A DNA stretch of 64,000 nucleotides. Origin: Kosakonia radicincitans DSM 16656. GTDB taxonomy: Bacteria > Pseudomonadota > Gammaproteobacteria > Enterobacterales > Enterobacteriaceae. Shown here one piece after another: positions 8,427-17,795 of this stretch. Within the stretch, counting starts at the first letter, position 1. Each line of letters begins with the position of its first letter. The stretch spans positions 4,898,001-4,962,000 of the forward strand of contig NZ_CP018016.1 in the NCBI RefSeq assembly GCF_000280495.2. Reading direction: 5' to 3'. Position numbers and translations under genes: made by a program. Under the pieces are notes generated by a model. That model was not told the origin of the DNA. It saw only the letters and a list, made by a program, of their open reading frames with translations, and searched no databases.

Positions 8427-9479
8427 TTATAAACGATCGCGTCGCCGCCACAGCAGCAGCAGAAAAAACGGCCCGCCAATCAGTGAGATGACGATCCCGG
8501 CGGGAATTTGCAGCGGCGCAAACGCCAGACGGCCTGTCGAATCCGCCACCAGCACCAGCAGGCCACCGAGCAGCGCACTGCCCCACAGCAGCGCCCGCTG
8601 GCCGCCGCGCAGCAGAAAACGCGCCATATGCGGAGCGATAAGCCCGACAAAACCGATACTGCCGACGCAGGAAACGCTGGCGGCCGTCAGCAATACCGGC
8701 GCGATCACCCGCAGCCATGCAAGGTGCGACAGGCGAACGCCGAGCCCGGTTGCCGCCTGATTGCCCAGTAGTGCCACATCGGCGGCGCGCGCTGTTAACA
8801 ACAAAATCAACGTCGCGGGCAGCGCCCAGCACAGCGCAACGATCAGCAGTGGCCAGGTGGCGGCGTGCAGGCTACCTGCCAGCCACATCATTGCCGTCTG
8901 CACATCACGCACATCAGCCGTGGTCATAAATACGCCGATACCGGCGGCGAAGGTCCAGGAGACGCCAATGCCAAGCAGCACAAAGCGCGGACGAGAAACA
9001 TCACGCGCCAGCCCCATCACCAGCCCGGCGGCCAGTAAACCGCCCGCCATGCCTGCCAGCGGACGCCAGACCAGCCCGACAGCCGGGAAGCAGAGCACCA
9101 GCGTCAGCACCACCACGCAGGCACCCTCTTTCACGCCAATCAGCCCCGGATCCGCCAGCCCGTTGCGGGTGATGGACTGCATCGCTGCGCCCGCCATACC
9201 CAACATCGCGCCGCACAACAGCGCCATCAGCACCCGGGGCAGGCGAATATCCCACACTACGTAGTGCTGTTCAGCGCTCAGCGCATCAGGCAGCAACAGC
9301 GCCCGGCCAATGGCAGAAGCGGGAACCGGTAACGAACCTTGCGTCACACCGGAAAGCAGCAGTATTAACGACAAAAAACTCAGGCCAGCCAGCCACCACA
9401 GCGCGTGCGGGCGCAGCAAGCGCGAGAAGCCGCCAAGCCGCAAGCCGCGCAGCCCGGCGTGTTCAGGCAGGTGGCTCAT
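8427..9479 (-). CDS. Iron-siderophore ABC transporter permease (FecCD family)
   Basis: A 350-residue inner-membrane permease with roughly nine to ten hydrophobic segments. The FecCD signatures are present: RLPRVLMALLCGAMLGMAGAAMQ, NGLADPGLIGVKEGA, and GSIGFVGLIAPHMAR. It ends in an arginine-rich tail (LLWRRRDRL). The start overlaps the stop of the preceding permease by four bases (ATGA), so the two are translationally coupled. It forms a heterodimer with the next permease for uptake of a ferric siderophore. Substrate is not readable from sequence. Confidence 0.9.
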   Translation of the reverse strand: MSHLPEHAGLRGLRLGGFSRLLRPHALWWLAGLSFLSLILLLSGVTQGSLPVPASAIGRALLLPDALSAEQHYVVWDIRLPRVLMALLCGAMLGMAGAAMQSITRNGLADPGLIGVKEGACVVVLTLVLCFPAVGLVWRPLAGMAGGLLAAGLVMGLARDVSRPRFVLLGIGVSWTFAAGIGVFMTTADVRDVQTAMMWLAGSLHAATWPLLIVALCWALPATLILLLTARAADVALLGNQAATGLGVRLSHLAWLRVIAPVLLTAASVSCVGSIGFVGLIAPHMARFLLRGGQRALLWGSALLGGLLVLVADSTGRLAFAPLQIPAGIVISLIGGPFFLLLLWRRRDRL

Positions 9480-10498
9480 TTGAAAAACCTCGCCGCCAGC
9501 AGAATAAAGAGCGGCGCGCCCACCAGCGCAGTCATCACGCCGGTAGCGAGTTCCTGTGGCGACAGCAACGTACGGGCGGCGATATCCGCCAGCAGCAGCA
9601 ATAATGCGCCACCGAGCGCTGACAGCGGGACGACCGCGCGCAAATCATCCCCGGCAAGGCGTCGCACCATATGCGGAACGACGAGGCCAATAAACCCTAT
9701 CGGCCCGGCGACCGAAACGGCCGCACCGCACAACAAGGCAATAGCGGCCAACGACAACACGCGAGTGCGCAGCAGAGAAACGCCCAGGCCGCGCGCCATA
9801 TTGTCGCCAAGCGCCAGCATATTCAGCGCTGGCGCGAGCCACAGCGCCAGGGCAAATCCACCACCAGCAACCAGTGATGCCGCCCGCAACACCGGCCAGC
9901 TCAGCCCGGCGAGATCGCCCGCCAGCCAGCTACGGATGCTCAGCAGCGTCTGTTCATCAAGGATCAGGATGGCGGCGGTGATGGAGGAAGCAAAAGTGGA
10001 AATCGCCACGCCGCACAGCGTTACTTTTAATGGCGTAAAGCCGGAGCGCCCGGCAGCAGAGAGCGCCATCACCAGTGAAAAAAGCAGCGCAGCGCCGCCT
10101 GCGGCGATAAAGGCGCGGCTGAAGCTGGCATCGCCAACGCTTACCCCCAGCGCCGTTGTGGCAACCATCGCCAGCGCCGCCCCCGAGTTCAGCCCGAGGA
10201 TATGCGGCTCGCCGAGCGGATTGCGGATCACCGACTGCAACAACGATCCGGCAACCCCTAACGCCGCGCCGGTAAATAGCGCAGCCACCAGCCGCAGTAA
10301 GCGCAGGCTGATAATGACGCGATGATCGAAATTGTTGGGTTCAAAATCCACCAGCGCCTGTAACACCGTGAGCGGCGCGATGTAGCGCGCGCCAAGGCCG
10401 AGATGCGCCACAGCCGCTGTCAGTAACAGCAGCAGCAAGCCAAAGGCCGTCGCGCTGATGCGCCCGCTGCGTCGGGTTGAAAGCGCAAGCGAACTCAT
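9476..10498 (-). CDS. Iron-siderophore ABC transporter permease (FecCD family)
   Basis: A 340-residue permease, partner of the preceding one. It carries the conserved segments ISLRLLRLVAALFTGAALGVAG, NPLGEPHILGLNSGAAL, and GPIGFIGLVVPHMVR, with about ten hydrophobic stretches. It overlaps the ATPase gene upstream by four bases and the next permease downstream by four bases. The compact packing shows a single transcript. Confidence 0.9.
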   Translation of the reverse strand: MSSLALSTRRSGRISATAFGLLLLLLTAAVAHLGLGARYIAPLTVLQALVDFEPNNFDHRVIISLRLLRLVAALFTGAALGVAGSLLQSVIRNPLGEPHILGLNSGAALAMVATTALGVSVGDASFSRAFIAAGGAALLFSLVMALSAAGRSGFTPLKVTLCGVAISTFASSITAAILILDEQTLLSIRSWLAGDLAGLSWPVLRAASLVAGGGFALALWLAPALNMLALGDNMARGLGVSLLRTRVLSLAAIALLCGAAVSVAGPIGFIGLVVPHMVRRLAGDDLRAVVPLSALGGALLLLLADIAARTLLSPQELATGVMTALVGAPLFILLAARFFK

Positions 10499-11319
10499 AC
10501 GCCGGAACCTGCCGGTTTACGAAAAGGCATAAAGAAGGGCTTTCCGGTCAACGGGTTAACCGACATTTGCACATCCACATCGAACACATTTTTGATCAGC
10601 GCAGGCGTGCAACTGTCGCCTTCGTGGATCACGCCCTGCAAACGGCCCTGCTTGAGGAACACCAGCGTGTCGCCATAATTCACGGCGAAATTGAGGTCGT
10701 GCAACACCACCACCACCGTGCGGCCATGATCGCGGGTTAAGGTCTGCAAGAGTTCGAGGATCTCGACCTGATAGCGTAGATCGAGAAAAGTAGTCGGTTC
10801 ATCCAGCAAGATCACCGGCGTTTGTTGTGCCAGAGCCATCGCGATCCAGCAGCGCTGGCGCTGTCCGCCGGAGAGGCTATCAACCGTTTGGTGGGCAAAT
10901 TCCGCCGTGCCGGTCAGATGCAACGCTTCCAGCACCGCCAGTTCGTCCTCTTCCGACCACTGGCGCATAAAGCTTTGCCACGGAAAACGCCCGCGCGATA
11001 CCAGTTCAAAAACGGTCAGGCCTTCCGGCACCAGCGGCGACTGTGGAAGGATACCTAACTGGCGGGAGACGGCTTTGGTTGGCTGTTGATGAATGGCTTT
11101 GCCATCAAGCAACACGCTGCCGCCAAGCGGTTTGAGCATGCGGGCAATAGTGCCGAGCAAGGTAGATTTGCCGGAGCCGTTGGCCCCGACCAGCACGGTC
11201 ATCTTTCCATGCGGGATAGTGAGTGTGATGTCATCAACGATGACCTGCTTTTGATAGCCCGCCGACAGGCCGTCGAGCACAATCCCCTGCTGAGCTTGCT
11301 GTTCCACTCGCTGTGGCAT
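10495..11319 (-). CDS. Iron-siderophore ABC transporter ATPase (FecE/FepC type)
   Basis: A 274-residue cytoplasmic ATPase, first gene of the operon. Walker A is GANGSGKST, the ABC signature is LSGGQRQR, and Walker B is VILLDEPTTFLD, all in the expected order, followed by the H-loop VVVLHDLN. ILPQSPLVPEGLTV is the Q-loop region typical of siderophore importers. The ATG at 11319 follows an AGGAG site. The gene is divergent from the TonB receptor at 11754 across a 434-base regulatory region with Fur-like sites. Confidence 0.92.
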   Translation of the reverse strand: MPQRVEQQAQQGIVLDGLSAGYQKQVIVDDITLTIPHGKMTVLVGANGSGKSTLLGTIARMLKPLGGSVLLDGKAIHQQPTKAVSRQLGILPQSPLVPEGLTVFELVSRGRFPWQSFMRQWSEEDELAVLEALHLTGTAEFAHQTVDSLSGGQRQRCWIAMALAQQTPVILLDEPTTFLDLRYQVEILELLQTLTRDHGRTVVVVLHDLNFAVNYGDTLVFLKQGRLQGVIHEGDSCTPALIKNVFDVDVQMSVNPLTGKPFFMPFRKPAGSGV

Positions 11320-11373
11320 GTTAACTCCTGCGCCGCAACCGCGTGGAAAACCCGTGCGCGCTAATCTTTCAAA

Positions 11374-11388
11374 TAAAAATAACTCTCA
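11374..11388 (-). promoter_or_regulatory. Candidate Fur site for the iron ABC operon
   Basis: TAAAAATAACTCTCA matches the 7-1-7 Fur consensus at 10 of 14 positions and lies 55 bases before the ATPase start codon. Confidence 0.35.
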
Positions 11389-11623
11389 TTCTCTTTTCGA
11401 TTTTGCCGTCTGGCACTGTAGTAGTCAAGCAGCATGATGACACAATCCAGCAGCCACAAAACAAGTGTTACTACAGGCGACTACATCGATCGTGAAAATA
11501 ATTAATCTTATTTATTTCATTTGGTTAAAAAGATAAACCTGAGTAATCCCGCTGCGCTTTCCTCACCCTTTCCCGTTGTAGCAAAATTCTTTCATTTTGC
11601 ATTTACTACTACAAATGCTCGTG

Positions 11624-11638
11624 TTTGAATGATTCTCA
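11624..11638 (+). promoter_or_regulatory. Candidate Fur site for the TonB receptor gene
   Basis: The stretch ending in GATTCTCA matches the Fur consensus at 10 of 14 positions, with the right half at 6 of 7. It lies about 115 bases before the receptor start. Confidence 0.35.
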
Positions 11639-11753
11639 ATTACATATCCGACGCCGGATTCGGCGACTTAACGGATAGATTTTGCGCAATCGGGCAATAC
11701 ATTAGAAACGTCCACGTCTGTGTTATGCACAGTTTTTTGGGAAAACAGATTAA

Positions 11754-13910
11754 ATGGTTCAGTTCACTCACGGTATCTATGGGCTGAAAGGGCGCGCCTT
11801 GTTCTCTGCGCTCTTTCTGGGATCATGCTTCACGCCGGTTACGCTCGCGGCGGAAACGACAAATAAAACCAATAACGACACCATCACCGTCAACGCGGAT
11901 GCATCATCGGCCGATCAACCCGCCACGTCCGGCTATCAACCCATCAGCTCCTCTACGGCAACGCTGACCTCAATGCCGCTGCTGGATATTCCGCAAGTGG
12001 TGAATACCGTTAGCGATAAAGTGTTGGAAGATCAGCACGCTACCAGCCTTGATGAAGCGCTGTATAACGTCAGTAACGTGGTGCAAACCAACACGCTGGG
12101 CGGTACGCAGGATTCGTTTGTGCGTCGTGGTTTTGGTACCAACCGCGACGGTTCGATCATGACCAACGGCCTGCGCACCGTGGTGCCGCGCAGCTTTAAT
12201 GCCGACGCCTCGCGCGTGGAAGTGCTGAAAGGCCCGGCCTCAACGCTGTATGGCATTCTCGATCCTGGCGGGCTTATCAATGTTGTTACTAAACGTCCAC
12301 AGACCCAATTCGGCGGCTCCATTTCCGCCACCTCTTCCAGCTTTGGCGGCGGCACCGGTCAGTTTGATGTCACTGGCCCGATCGAAGGCACGCGGCTGGC
12401 GTATCGTCTGATCGGCGAATATCAGAACGAAGATTACTGGCGCAACTTTGGCAAAAATAAGAGCACCTATATTGCTCCGTCGTTAACATGGTTCGGTGAT
12501 AACGCCACCGTCAACGTGCTCTATTCACATCGTGATTATCAGACGCCATTCGACCGCGGCACGATCTTCGATCTCACCACCAAACAGGCGGTGAATGTCG
12601 ATCGTAAAACCCGCTTCGATGAGCCGTTTAACATTACCGATGGCGAATCCGATATTGCGCAGTTGAATGCAGAATATCGTTTTAACAGCGCCTGGACCGG
12701 CAAGCTGGAATACGGCTACAGCCAGGACAAGTACAGCGATAACCAGTCACGCGTGATGGCCTACGATGCCGCTACCGGTAATCTCACGCGCCGCGTGGAC
12801 GCCACGCAGGGATCCACTCAGCGGATGCACACGACGCGTGCCGATTTGCAGGGGAATGTCGATATCGGCGGCTTCTACAACGAGATCCTCACCGGTATTT
12901 CGTACGAATATTACGATCTGCTGCGTACCGACATGATCCGCTGTAAGAACGTGAAAGACTTCAATATCTACAACCCAAGCTATGGCAGCGCCAGCAAATG
13001 TACGACCGTCTCCGCATCGGACAGCGATCAGACCATTAAGCAGGAGAGCTACTCGGCTTACGCTCAGGACGCGTTATATCTGACCGACAAATGGATCGCC
13101 GTTGCCGGGATGCGTTATCAGTACTACACCCAGTACGCCGGTAAAGGCCGTCCGTTCAACGTCAACACCGACAGCAGCGATGAGAAATGGACGCCGAAAT
13201 TCGGCCTGGTCTATAAGCTGACGCCTTCAGTGTCGTTGTTCGGTAACGTGGCGAAAGCGTTTATGCCGCAGTCCTCCATCGCCAGCTATATTGGCGATCT
13301 GCCGCCGGAAACCTCGACATCTTACGAAGTGGGCGCCAAGTTTGACCTGTTCGACGGTGTTACTGCGAATATCACCATGTTTGATATCCATAAACGCAAC
13401 GTGCTGTACAGCGAAATCGTGGGTGATGAAACGGTTGCCAAAACCGCCGGGCGTGTCCGTTCGCAGGGTGTAGAGATGGATCTTGCCGGTTCACTGACGC
13501 CAAACATGAATGTCATCGCCAGCTACAGCTACACCGCTGCGAAAGTGCTGGAGGATCCGGATTACGCCGGTAAACCGTTGCCGAACGTGCCGCGTCATAC
13601 CGGCTCCGTGTTCCTGACTTACGACATCAATAACGTGTTTGCCGGTAACACGCTGACCCTTGGCGGCGGCGGTCACGGCGTGAGCCGCCGTTCAGCCACC
13701 AACGGCGCGGATTACTACCTGCCCGGCTATTTTGTTGCCGATGCCTTTGCCGCCTACAAAATGAAGCTGCAATACCCGGTAACGCTACAGGTAAACCTGA
13801 AAAATATCTTCGACAAGACGTATTACACCTCGTCGATCACCACCAATAACCTCGGCAACCAGATTGGCGATCCGCGCGAAGTGCAGTTCACCGTCAAAAT
13901 GGAGTTCTGA
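11754..13910 (+). CDS. TonB-dependent siderophore receptor
   Basis: A complete 718-residue outer-membrane receptor for a ferric siderophore. The signal peptide ends near VTLAAE, the TonB box is DTITVNA (about residues 43-49), and the plug domain carries SLDEALYNVSNVVQ and VEVLKGPASTLYGILDPGG. The 22-strand barrel ends with a terminal phenylalanine (FTVKMEF), as outer-membrane proteins require. A cysteine pair (MIRCKN...SKCTT) in an extracellular-loop position is notable. It is divergent from an ABC importer operon that probably takes up the same ligand. Length and motifs fit FhuE/FoxA/FpvA-type hydroxamate receptors; the ligand is not certain. Confidence 0.88.
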   Translation: MVQFTHGIYGLKGRALFSALFLGSCFTPVTLAAETTNKTNNDTITVNADASSADQPATSGYQPISSSTATLTSMPLLDIPQVVNTVSDKVLEDQHATSLDEALYNVSNVVQTNTLGGTQDSFVRRGFGTNRDGSIMTNGLRTVVPRSFNADASRVEVLKGPASTLYGILDPGGLINVVTKRPQTQFGGSISATSSSFGGGTGQFDVTGPIEGTRLAYRLIGEYQNEDYWRNFGKNKSTYIAPSLTWFGDNATVNVLYSHRDYQTPFDRGTIFDLTTKQAVNVDRKTRFDEPFNITDGESDIAQLNAEYRFNSAWTGKLEYGYSQDKYSDNQSRVMAYDAATGNLTRRVDATQGSTQRMHTTRADLQGNVDIGGFYNEILTGISYEYYDLLRTDMIRCKNVKDFNIYNPSYGSASKCTTVSASDSDQTIKQESYSAYAQDALYLTDKWIAVAGMRYQYYTQYAGKGRPFNVNTDSSDEKWTPKFGLVYKLTPSVSLFGNVAKAFMPQSSIASYIGDLPPETSTSYEVGAKFDLFDGVTANITMFDIHKRNVLYSEIVGDETVAKTAGRVRSQGVEMDLAGSLTPNMNVIASYSYTAAKVLEDPDYAGKPLPNVPRHTGSVFLTYDINNVFAGNTLTLGGGGHGVSRRSATNGADYYLPGYFVADAFAAYKMKLQYPVTLQVNLKNIFDKTYYTSSITTNNLGNQIGDPREVQFTVKMEF

Positions 13911-13938
13911 GTCCCCAACGTAACGCAGTGAGAAAGTT

Positions 13939-13963
13939 GCCCCGCACGACGCGGGGCTTTTTT
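13939..13963 (+). terminator. Rho-independent terminator after TonB receptor
   Basis: A GCCCCGC/GCGGGGC seven-pair stem with a five-base loop is followed by six T residues, 28 bases after the receptor stop codon. Confidence 0.88.
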
Positions 13964-14131
13964 CTGACATGCTATTTTGCCGCCATCCTGCTGGTAACAT
14001 CCCGGTTTCACCATGAAACGCCCCCAATGAACACCCGTTCATTAAACGGTCACCTTTACGCAATCCTTTTGCAGCATTTTTTTCACAGACTCTCTGGCTT
14101 TCGAAACCCGTAAATTCGCGGTTCAAGGCTT

Positions 14132-15004
14132 ATGAGAAAATACCGGCTTCCGTGGCTGATCCTGTCACCGTCTCTGCTGTTCCTGGCGCTGTTCACTTAC
14201 TTTCCGCTGTTGCGCTCGGTGTATGACAGCCTGTTCGATACCCGCATCGTCAGCAATGATGCGCCGTTCGTTGGGCTGGGAAATTTCGTCCGCCTGCTGG
14301 ATGATTCGGTGTTCTGGCAGTCTCTGTTCAATAACCTTATCTACATCCTGCTCACTGTCATTCCGGGGGTAACGCTGGCGCTACTGCTGGCGGTGGCGCT
14401 GTGGGAAAACCATCGCATCAACCGCTGGTTACGTACGGCGTTTTTCTTTCCGATGATTATCCCGATGGTCAGCGCCGCCGCGCTATGGCTGTTTATTTTT
14501 ATGCCTGGCCTCGGGATGCTCGATCACTACCTCGCGCAGCTTTTCGGGCCGATGAACAACAACTGGCTGGGGCGCAGCAATAGCGCGTTGTTGGCGCTGG
14601 CGTTGATTGGCGTGTGGAAGTTTGCCGGGTATTACATGCTGTTCTTCCTCGCCGGTTTGCAGGGCATTCCCGCCTCAACGCGTGAAGCGGCGGTAATGGA
14701 AGGCGCAACCTCCACGCAGGTTTTCTTTAAAGTCACCCTGCCGTTACTGCGCCCGACCATCAGCTTTGTGGTCACTACCGCGTTGATTTACTCGATTACC
14801 CAGATCGACCACGTTGCCGTGATGACGCGCGGCGGCCCGGACAATGCCACTACCGTACTGCTCTATTACATCCAGAATCTCGCCTGGGACACTCACGATC
14901 TCGGTAAAGCCTCTGCCGCCACGTTTTTAACGCTGGTCGGGCTGTTTGTCTTCTCGCTGGTCAACCTGAAACTGCTTGAGAGAGGAGCGCATTATGAGCG
15001 TTGA
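14132..15004 (+). CDS. Sugar/glycerophosphodiester ABC transporter permease (UgpA-like)
   Basis: A 290-residue MalF/UgpA-type inner-membrane permease, first gene of a five-gene operon. It has six hydrophobic segments and the cytoplasmic EAA loop (REAAVMEGATSTQVFFKVTLP) that contacts the ATPase. The N-terminus (PWLILSPSLLFLALFTYFPL) is standard for the family. The neighbouring gpdQ gene suggests the imported substrate is a glycerophosphodiester or glycerol-3-phosphate-like compound. That substrate is inference. It overlaps the next gene by eleven bases. Confidence 0.88.
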   Translation: MRKYRLPWLILSPSLLFLALFTYFPLLRSVYDSLFDTRIVSNDAPFVGLGNFVRLLDDSVFWQSLFNNLIYILLTVIPGVTLALLLAVALWENHRINRWLRTAFFFPMIIPMVSAAALWLFIFMPGLGMLDHYLAQLFGPMNNNWLGRSNSALLALALIGVWKFAGYYMLFFLAGLQGIPASTREAAVMEGATSTQVFFKVTLPLLRPTISFVVTTALIYSITQIDHVAVMTRGGPDNATTVLLYYIQNLAWDTHDLGKASAATFLTLVGLFVFSLVNLKLLERGAHYER

Positions 15005-15881
15005 GGTTACTCCTGTTATCAACCGGGCTGCTGTCGTGCCGCGCCCGTTGTGGCTGCGTCTGCGTCATTCGCGCCCGATCACGCTTACGCTGCTGATGGT
15101 TTGCCTGGCGCTGCTGTGGGTAAGCCCGTTTATCTGGATGCTTTCATCCGCGTTTAGCGCCACCACCTTTGGCGAAGATATGGCATCAATTCTGCCGCGC
15201 TTCCCGCTGACGCTGGATAACTTTCGCGATGCGTGGGACAGCGCCAACTGGCTCAGCCTGTACGCCAACACGCTGATCTTCGCCTTCGGCACGTTCTTTG
15301 TGCAGTTGTTCACCATTACCACTGCCGGTTACGTCTTCGCCTGCCACGAATTCCGCGGCAAGAAAACGCTGTTCATCCTGTTCCTGGTACAACTGATGAT
15401 CATGCCGGTGGTGATGATGATCCCCAACATGCTGACGCTGAAAACCTTCGGCCTGCTCAACACGCTGACCGGCGTGATGATGCCCTACTTCACTTCTGCG
15501 TTTGGCGTCTTTCTGATGCGCCAGGCGTTTCTCGCCATCCCAAAAGAGATTGAAGAGGCGGCGCTGATGGAGGGCTGTCGCTGGTGGCAGGTGCTGTTCC
15601 GCGTGATGTTGCCGATGTCGTGGCCGTCGGTGCTGGCGTTCGCCACCGTCAGCATTACCTATCACTGGAACGAGTATTTATGGCCGCTGATGATGCTCAA
15701 CGATCCGGACAAACAGGTGCTGACAGTCGGCCTGGTCTCCTTCGCCATGGGCGCAGAATCCGGCGGCCAGTGGGGAATGATCAGCGCCGGGACGCTGATG
15801 GTTTGCCTGCCGCTGATGGTCGCGTTTATTGCTTTCCAGAAACAGTTTCTCCGGAGCTTTGGCTTCTCCGGTATTAAATAA
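14994..15881 (+). CDS. Sugar/glycerophosphodiester ABC transporter permease (UgpE-like)
   Basis: A 295-residue MalG/UgpE-type permease with six hydrophobic segments. The EAA motif ([21 protein letters not shown]) lies in the usual place before the last helices. The ATG at 14994 is chosen over one at 14976 because GAGAGGAGC lies immediately upstream at proper spacing. It overlaps the end of the first permease gene, consistent with coupled translation. Confidence 0.88.
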   Translation: MSVEVTPVINRAAVVPRPLWLRLRHSRPITLTLLMVCLALLWVSPFIWMLSSAFSATTFGEDMASILPRFPLTLDNFRDAWDSANWLSLYANTLIFAFGTFFVQLFTITTAGYVFACHEFRGKKTLFILFLVQLMIMPVVMMIPNMLTLKTFGLLNTLTGVMMPYFTSAFGVFLMRQAFLAIPKEIEEAALMEGCRWWQVLFRVMLPMSWPSVLAFATVSITYHWNEYLWPLMMLNDPDKQVLTVGLVSFAMGAESGGQWGMISAGTLMVCLPLMVAFIAFQKQFLRSFGFSGIK

Positions 15882-15892
15882 GGAGTGTAGTT

Positions 15893-16717
15893 ATGTTTTT
15901 AGCGCAAATTTCCGACACCCATTTCCGCAGCCAGAACGAGAAGCTGTACGGTTTTATTGATATCAACGCCGGGAATGCCGACGTCGTGTGTCAGCTTAAC
16001 GCCCTGCGCGAACGCCCGGATGCGGTGGTAGTGAGCGGGGATATCGTCAACTGCGGCCGCCCGGAAGAGTACCGCGTGGCGCGCCAGATCCTCGGCGGGC
16101 TGGATTACCCGCTGTTTGTCATTCCGGGCAACCACGACGATAAAGCGCACTTTCTGGAATATCTGCACCCGCTGTGCCCGCATCTTGGCAGCGATCCGCA
16201 GAACATTCGTTATGCGATTGATGATTTCGCGACGCGTCTACTGTTTATCGATTCCAGTCTTGCCGGGGAATCAAAAGGCTGGCTGACGAATGAAACCCTG
16301 CAATGGCTGGAAGCGCAACTGAGCGCCAGCAAAGACAAACCGACCGCGGTATTTATGCATCATCCGCCGCTGCCGCTGGGCAACGCGCAGATGGATCGCA
16401 TCGCCTGTGAAAACGGTCACCTGCTGCTGAAACTGGTTGAGCGCTTCCCGTCGCTGACGCGCATTTTCTGCGGCCATAACCACAGCCTGACCATGACGCA
16501 ATATCGCCAGGCAACGATTGCCACCATTCCGGCCACCGTACACCAGGTACCGTATTGCCACGAAGATACCCGCCCGTACTACGACATGTCTCCGCCGTCG
16601 TGCCTGATGCACCGCCAGATTGGCGATCAGTGGGTGAGCTACCTGCACTCGCTGTCGCATTACGCGGGCCCGTGGCTGTATGACGAAAACATCAGTTGCC
16701 CGGTGGACGAGCGCTAA
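15893..16717 (+). CDS. gpdQ: Glycerophosphodiesterase GpdQ (binuclear metallophosphatase)
   Basis: A 274-residue cytoplasmic phosphodiesterase. Calcineurin-type metal ligands are all visible: DTHFR (residues 8-12), GDIV, GNHDD, a MHHPP block, and GHNHS. The sequence agrees along its length with what I remember of the Klebsiella aerogenes GpdQ enzyme (for example [20 protein letters not shown] and the [10 protein letters not shown] tail). GpdQ hydrolyses glycerophosphodiesters and is known for promiscuity towards organophosphates. It lies between the permease and ATPase genes of a ugp-like operon, so the imported diester is probably cleaved at once to glycerol-3-phosphate. RBS GGAGTG. Confidence 0.93.
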   Translation: MFLAQISDTHFRSQNEKLYGFIDINAGNADVVCQLNALRERPDAVVVSGDIVNCGRPEEYRVARQILGGLDYPLFVIPGNHDDKAHFLEYLHPLCPHLGSDPQNIRYAIDDFATRLLFIDSSLAGESKGWLTNETLQWLEAQLSASKDKPTAVFMHHPPLPLGNAQMDRIACENGHLLLKLVERFPSLTRIFCGHNHSLTMTQYRQATIATIPATVHQVPYCHEDTRPYYDMSPPSCLMHRQIGDQWVSYLHSLSHYAGPWLYDENISCPVDER

Positions 16718-16721
16718 TCCC

Positions 16722-17795
16722 ATGTTAAGACTGAACAATGTAAGCAAGCAGTTTGATGGCAAAGCGGCGCTCAGCGCGCTGTCGCTGGATATTCACGATG
16801 GCGAATTTGTGGTGCTGGTTGGCCCGTCCGGCTGCGGCAAAAGTACACTGTTGCGGCTGATTGCCGGGCTGGAGAATGTCAGCGATGGCGCCATCTGGCT
16901 CGATAATGATGACATCACCGCCCGCTCGCCGCGCGAGCGCAACTTCGCGATGATCTTCCAGAACTATGCGCTGTTTCCGCACCTGTCCGTGCGCGACAAC
17001 ATCACCTTCGGCATGAAAGTGCGTAACGAAGAGAAAGCCAGCTGGCAACCGCGCCTCGATCGCGTGGCGCAGATGTTGCAGCTTGATGCATTACTGGAGC
17101 GAAAGCCCGCCAAACTCTCCGGCGGCCAGCGCCAGCGCGTGGCGATGGCGCGCGCCATCGTGCGTAACCCGAAACTGTTCTTAATGGATGAACCGCTCTC
17201 TAACCTTGATGCGCGCCTGCGTACTGAAGTGCGCGACAGCATTATGGAGATGCACCAGCAACTGAAGACCAGCACCATTTATGTGACGCACGACCAGACC
17301 GAAGCGATGTCGATGGCCGACCGCATTGTGGTGATGAATGGCGGCCACGTGCAGCAAGTTGGCCGCCCGGAACATTTGTACGCGCATCCGGCAAATCTGT
17401 TTGTTGCCGGGTTTATCGGCTCTCCGGCCATGAATCTGCTGTCGCTCTCCTGCGCCAATGGCGAGGTGCAATTGGGTGAGCAACGCCTGCCGCTGCCTGA
17501 GCACGCTAGCAGCGCGTCGCAAGTGTGGCTGGGCATTCGCCCGGAGCACATGACCGACACGCCGGAAGCGGGCCAGTTGGTGCTGCCGGCCACCGTCATG
17601 CAGCGGGAACTGATGGGCGCGGATTATCAGCTTCACGTCAGCACGCCCATCGGCAACCTGCGTTACATCCGCCGACACCGGGGTGATGTGCCCAACAAAG
17701 GGGACACACTCAGCGTCGGTTTTTCACCCCTTGATTGTCATCTTTTTGATGCGCAAACCTTGCTTAACTTACACCAGGAGAACGACCATGCATAA
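16722..17795 (+). CDS. ABC transporter ATPase (UgpC/MalK-like)
   Basis: A 357-residue ATPase of the carbohydrate uptake class. Walker A is GPSGCGKST at residues 34-42, the signature is LSGGQRQR, and Walker B is LFLMDEPLSNLD. A C-terminal TOBE/MalK regulatory region follows (WLGIRPEHMTD). The ATG at 16722, four bases after the gpdQ stop, gives the normal family N-terminus (MLRLNNVSKQFDGK). A longer open frame from 16680 would overlap gpdQ without a matching motif. Confidence 0.9.
   Translation: MLRLNNVSKQFDGKAALSALSLDIHDGEFVVLVGPSGCGKSTLLRLIAGLENVSDGAIWLDNDDITARSPRERNFAMIFQNYALFPHLSVRDNITFGMKVRNEEKASWQPRLDRVAQMLQLDALLERKPAKLSGGQRQRVAMARAIVRNPKLFLMDEPLSNLDARLRTEVRDSIMEMHQQLKTSTIYVTHDQTEAMSMADRIVVMNGGHVQQVGRPEHLYAHPANLFVAGFIGSPAMNLLSLSCANGEVQLGEQRLPLPEHASSASQVWLGIRPEHMTDTPEAGQLVLPATVMQRELMGADYQLHVSTPIGNLRYIRRHRGDVPNKGDTLSVGFSPLDCHLFDAQTLLNLHQENDHA

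Larger units (their letters stand above)
11320..11753. promoter_or_regulatory. Divergent regulatory region between iron ABC operon and TonB receptor
   Basis: 434 bases without a gene. It holds two weak Fur-like sites (11374-11388 and 11624-11638, each 10 of 14 matches), an inverted pair TGTAGTAGT (11417-11425) and ACTACTACA (11605-11613), and two further copies of the core TACTACA/GACTACA near 11469-11486. A 7-bp inverted repeat, GCAAAAT/ATTTTGC, spans 11581-11600. The repeated core suggests binding by a dedicated regulator besides Fur. Function is inferred from layout. Confidence 0.5.

Noticed and set aside
7465..8832. Longer reading of the siderophore-binding protein to 8832
   Set aside because: The extra 140 residues are arginine-rich antisense of the permease; the signal peptide and AAGGAG at 8412 decide the start.
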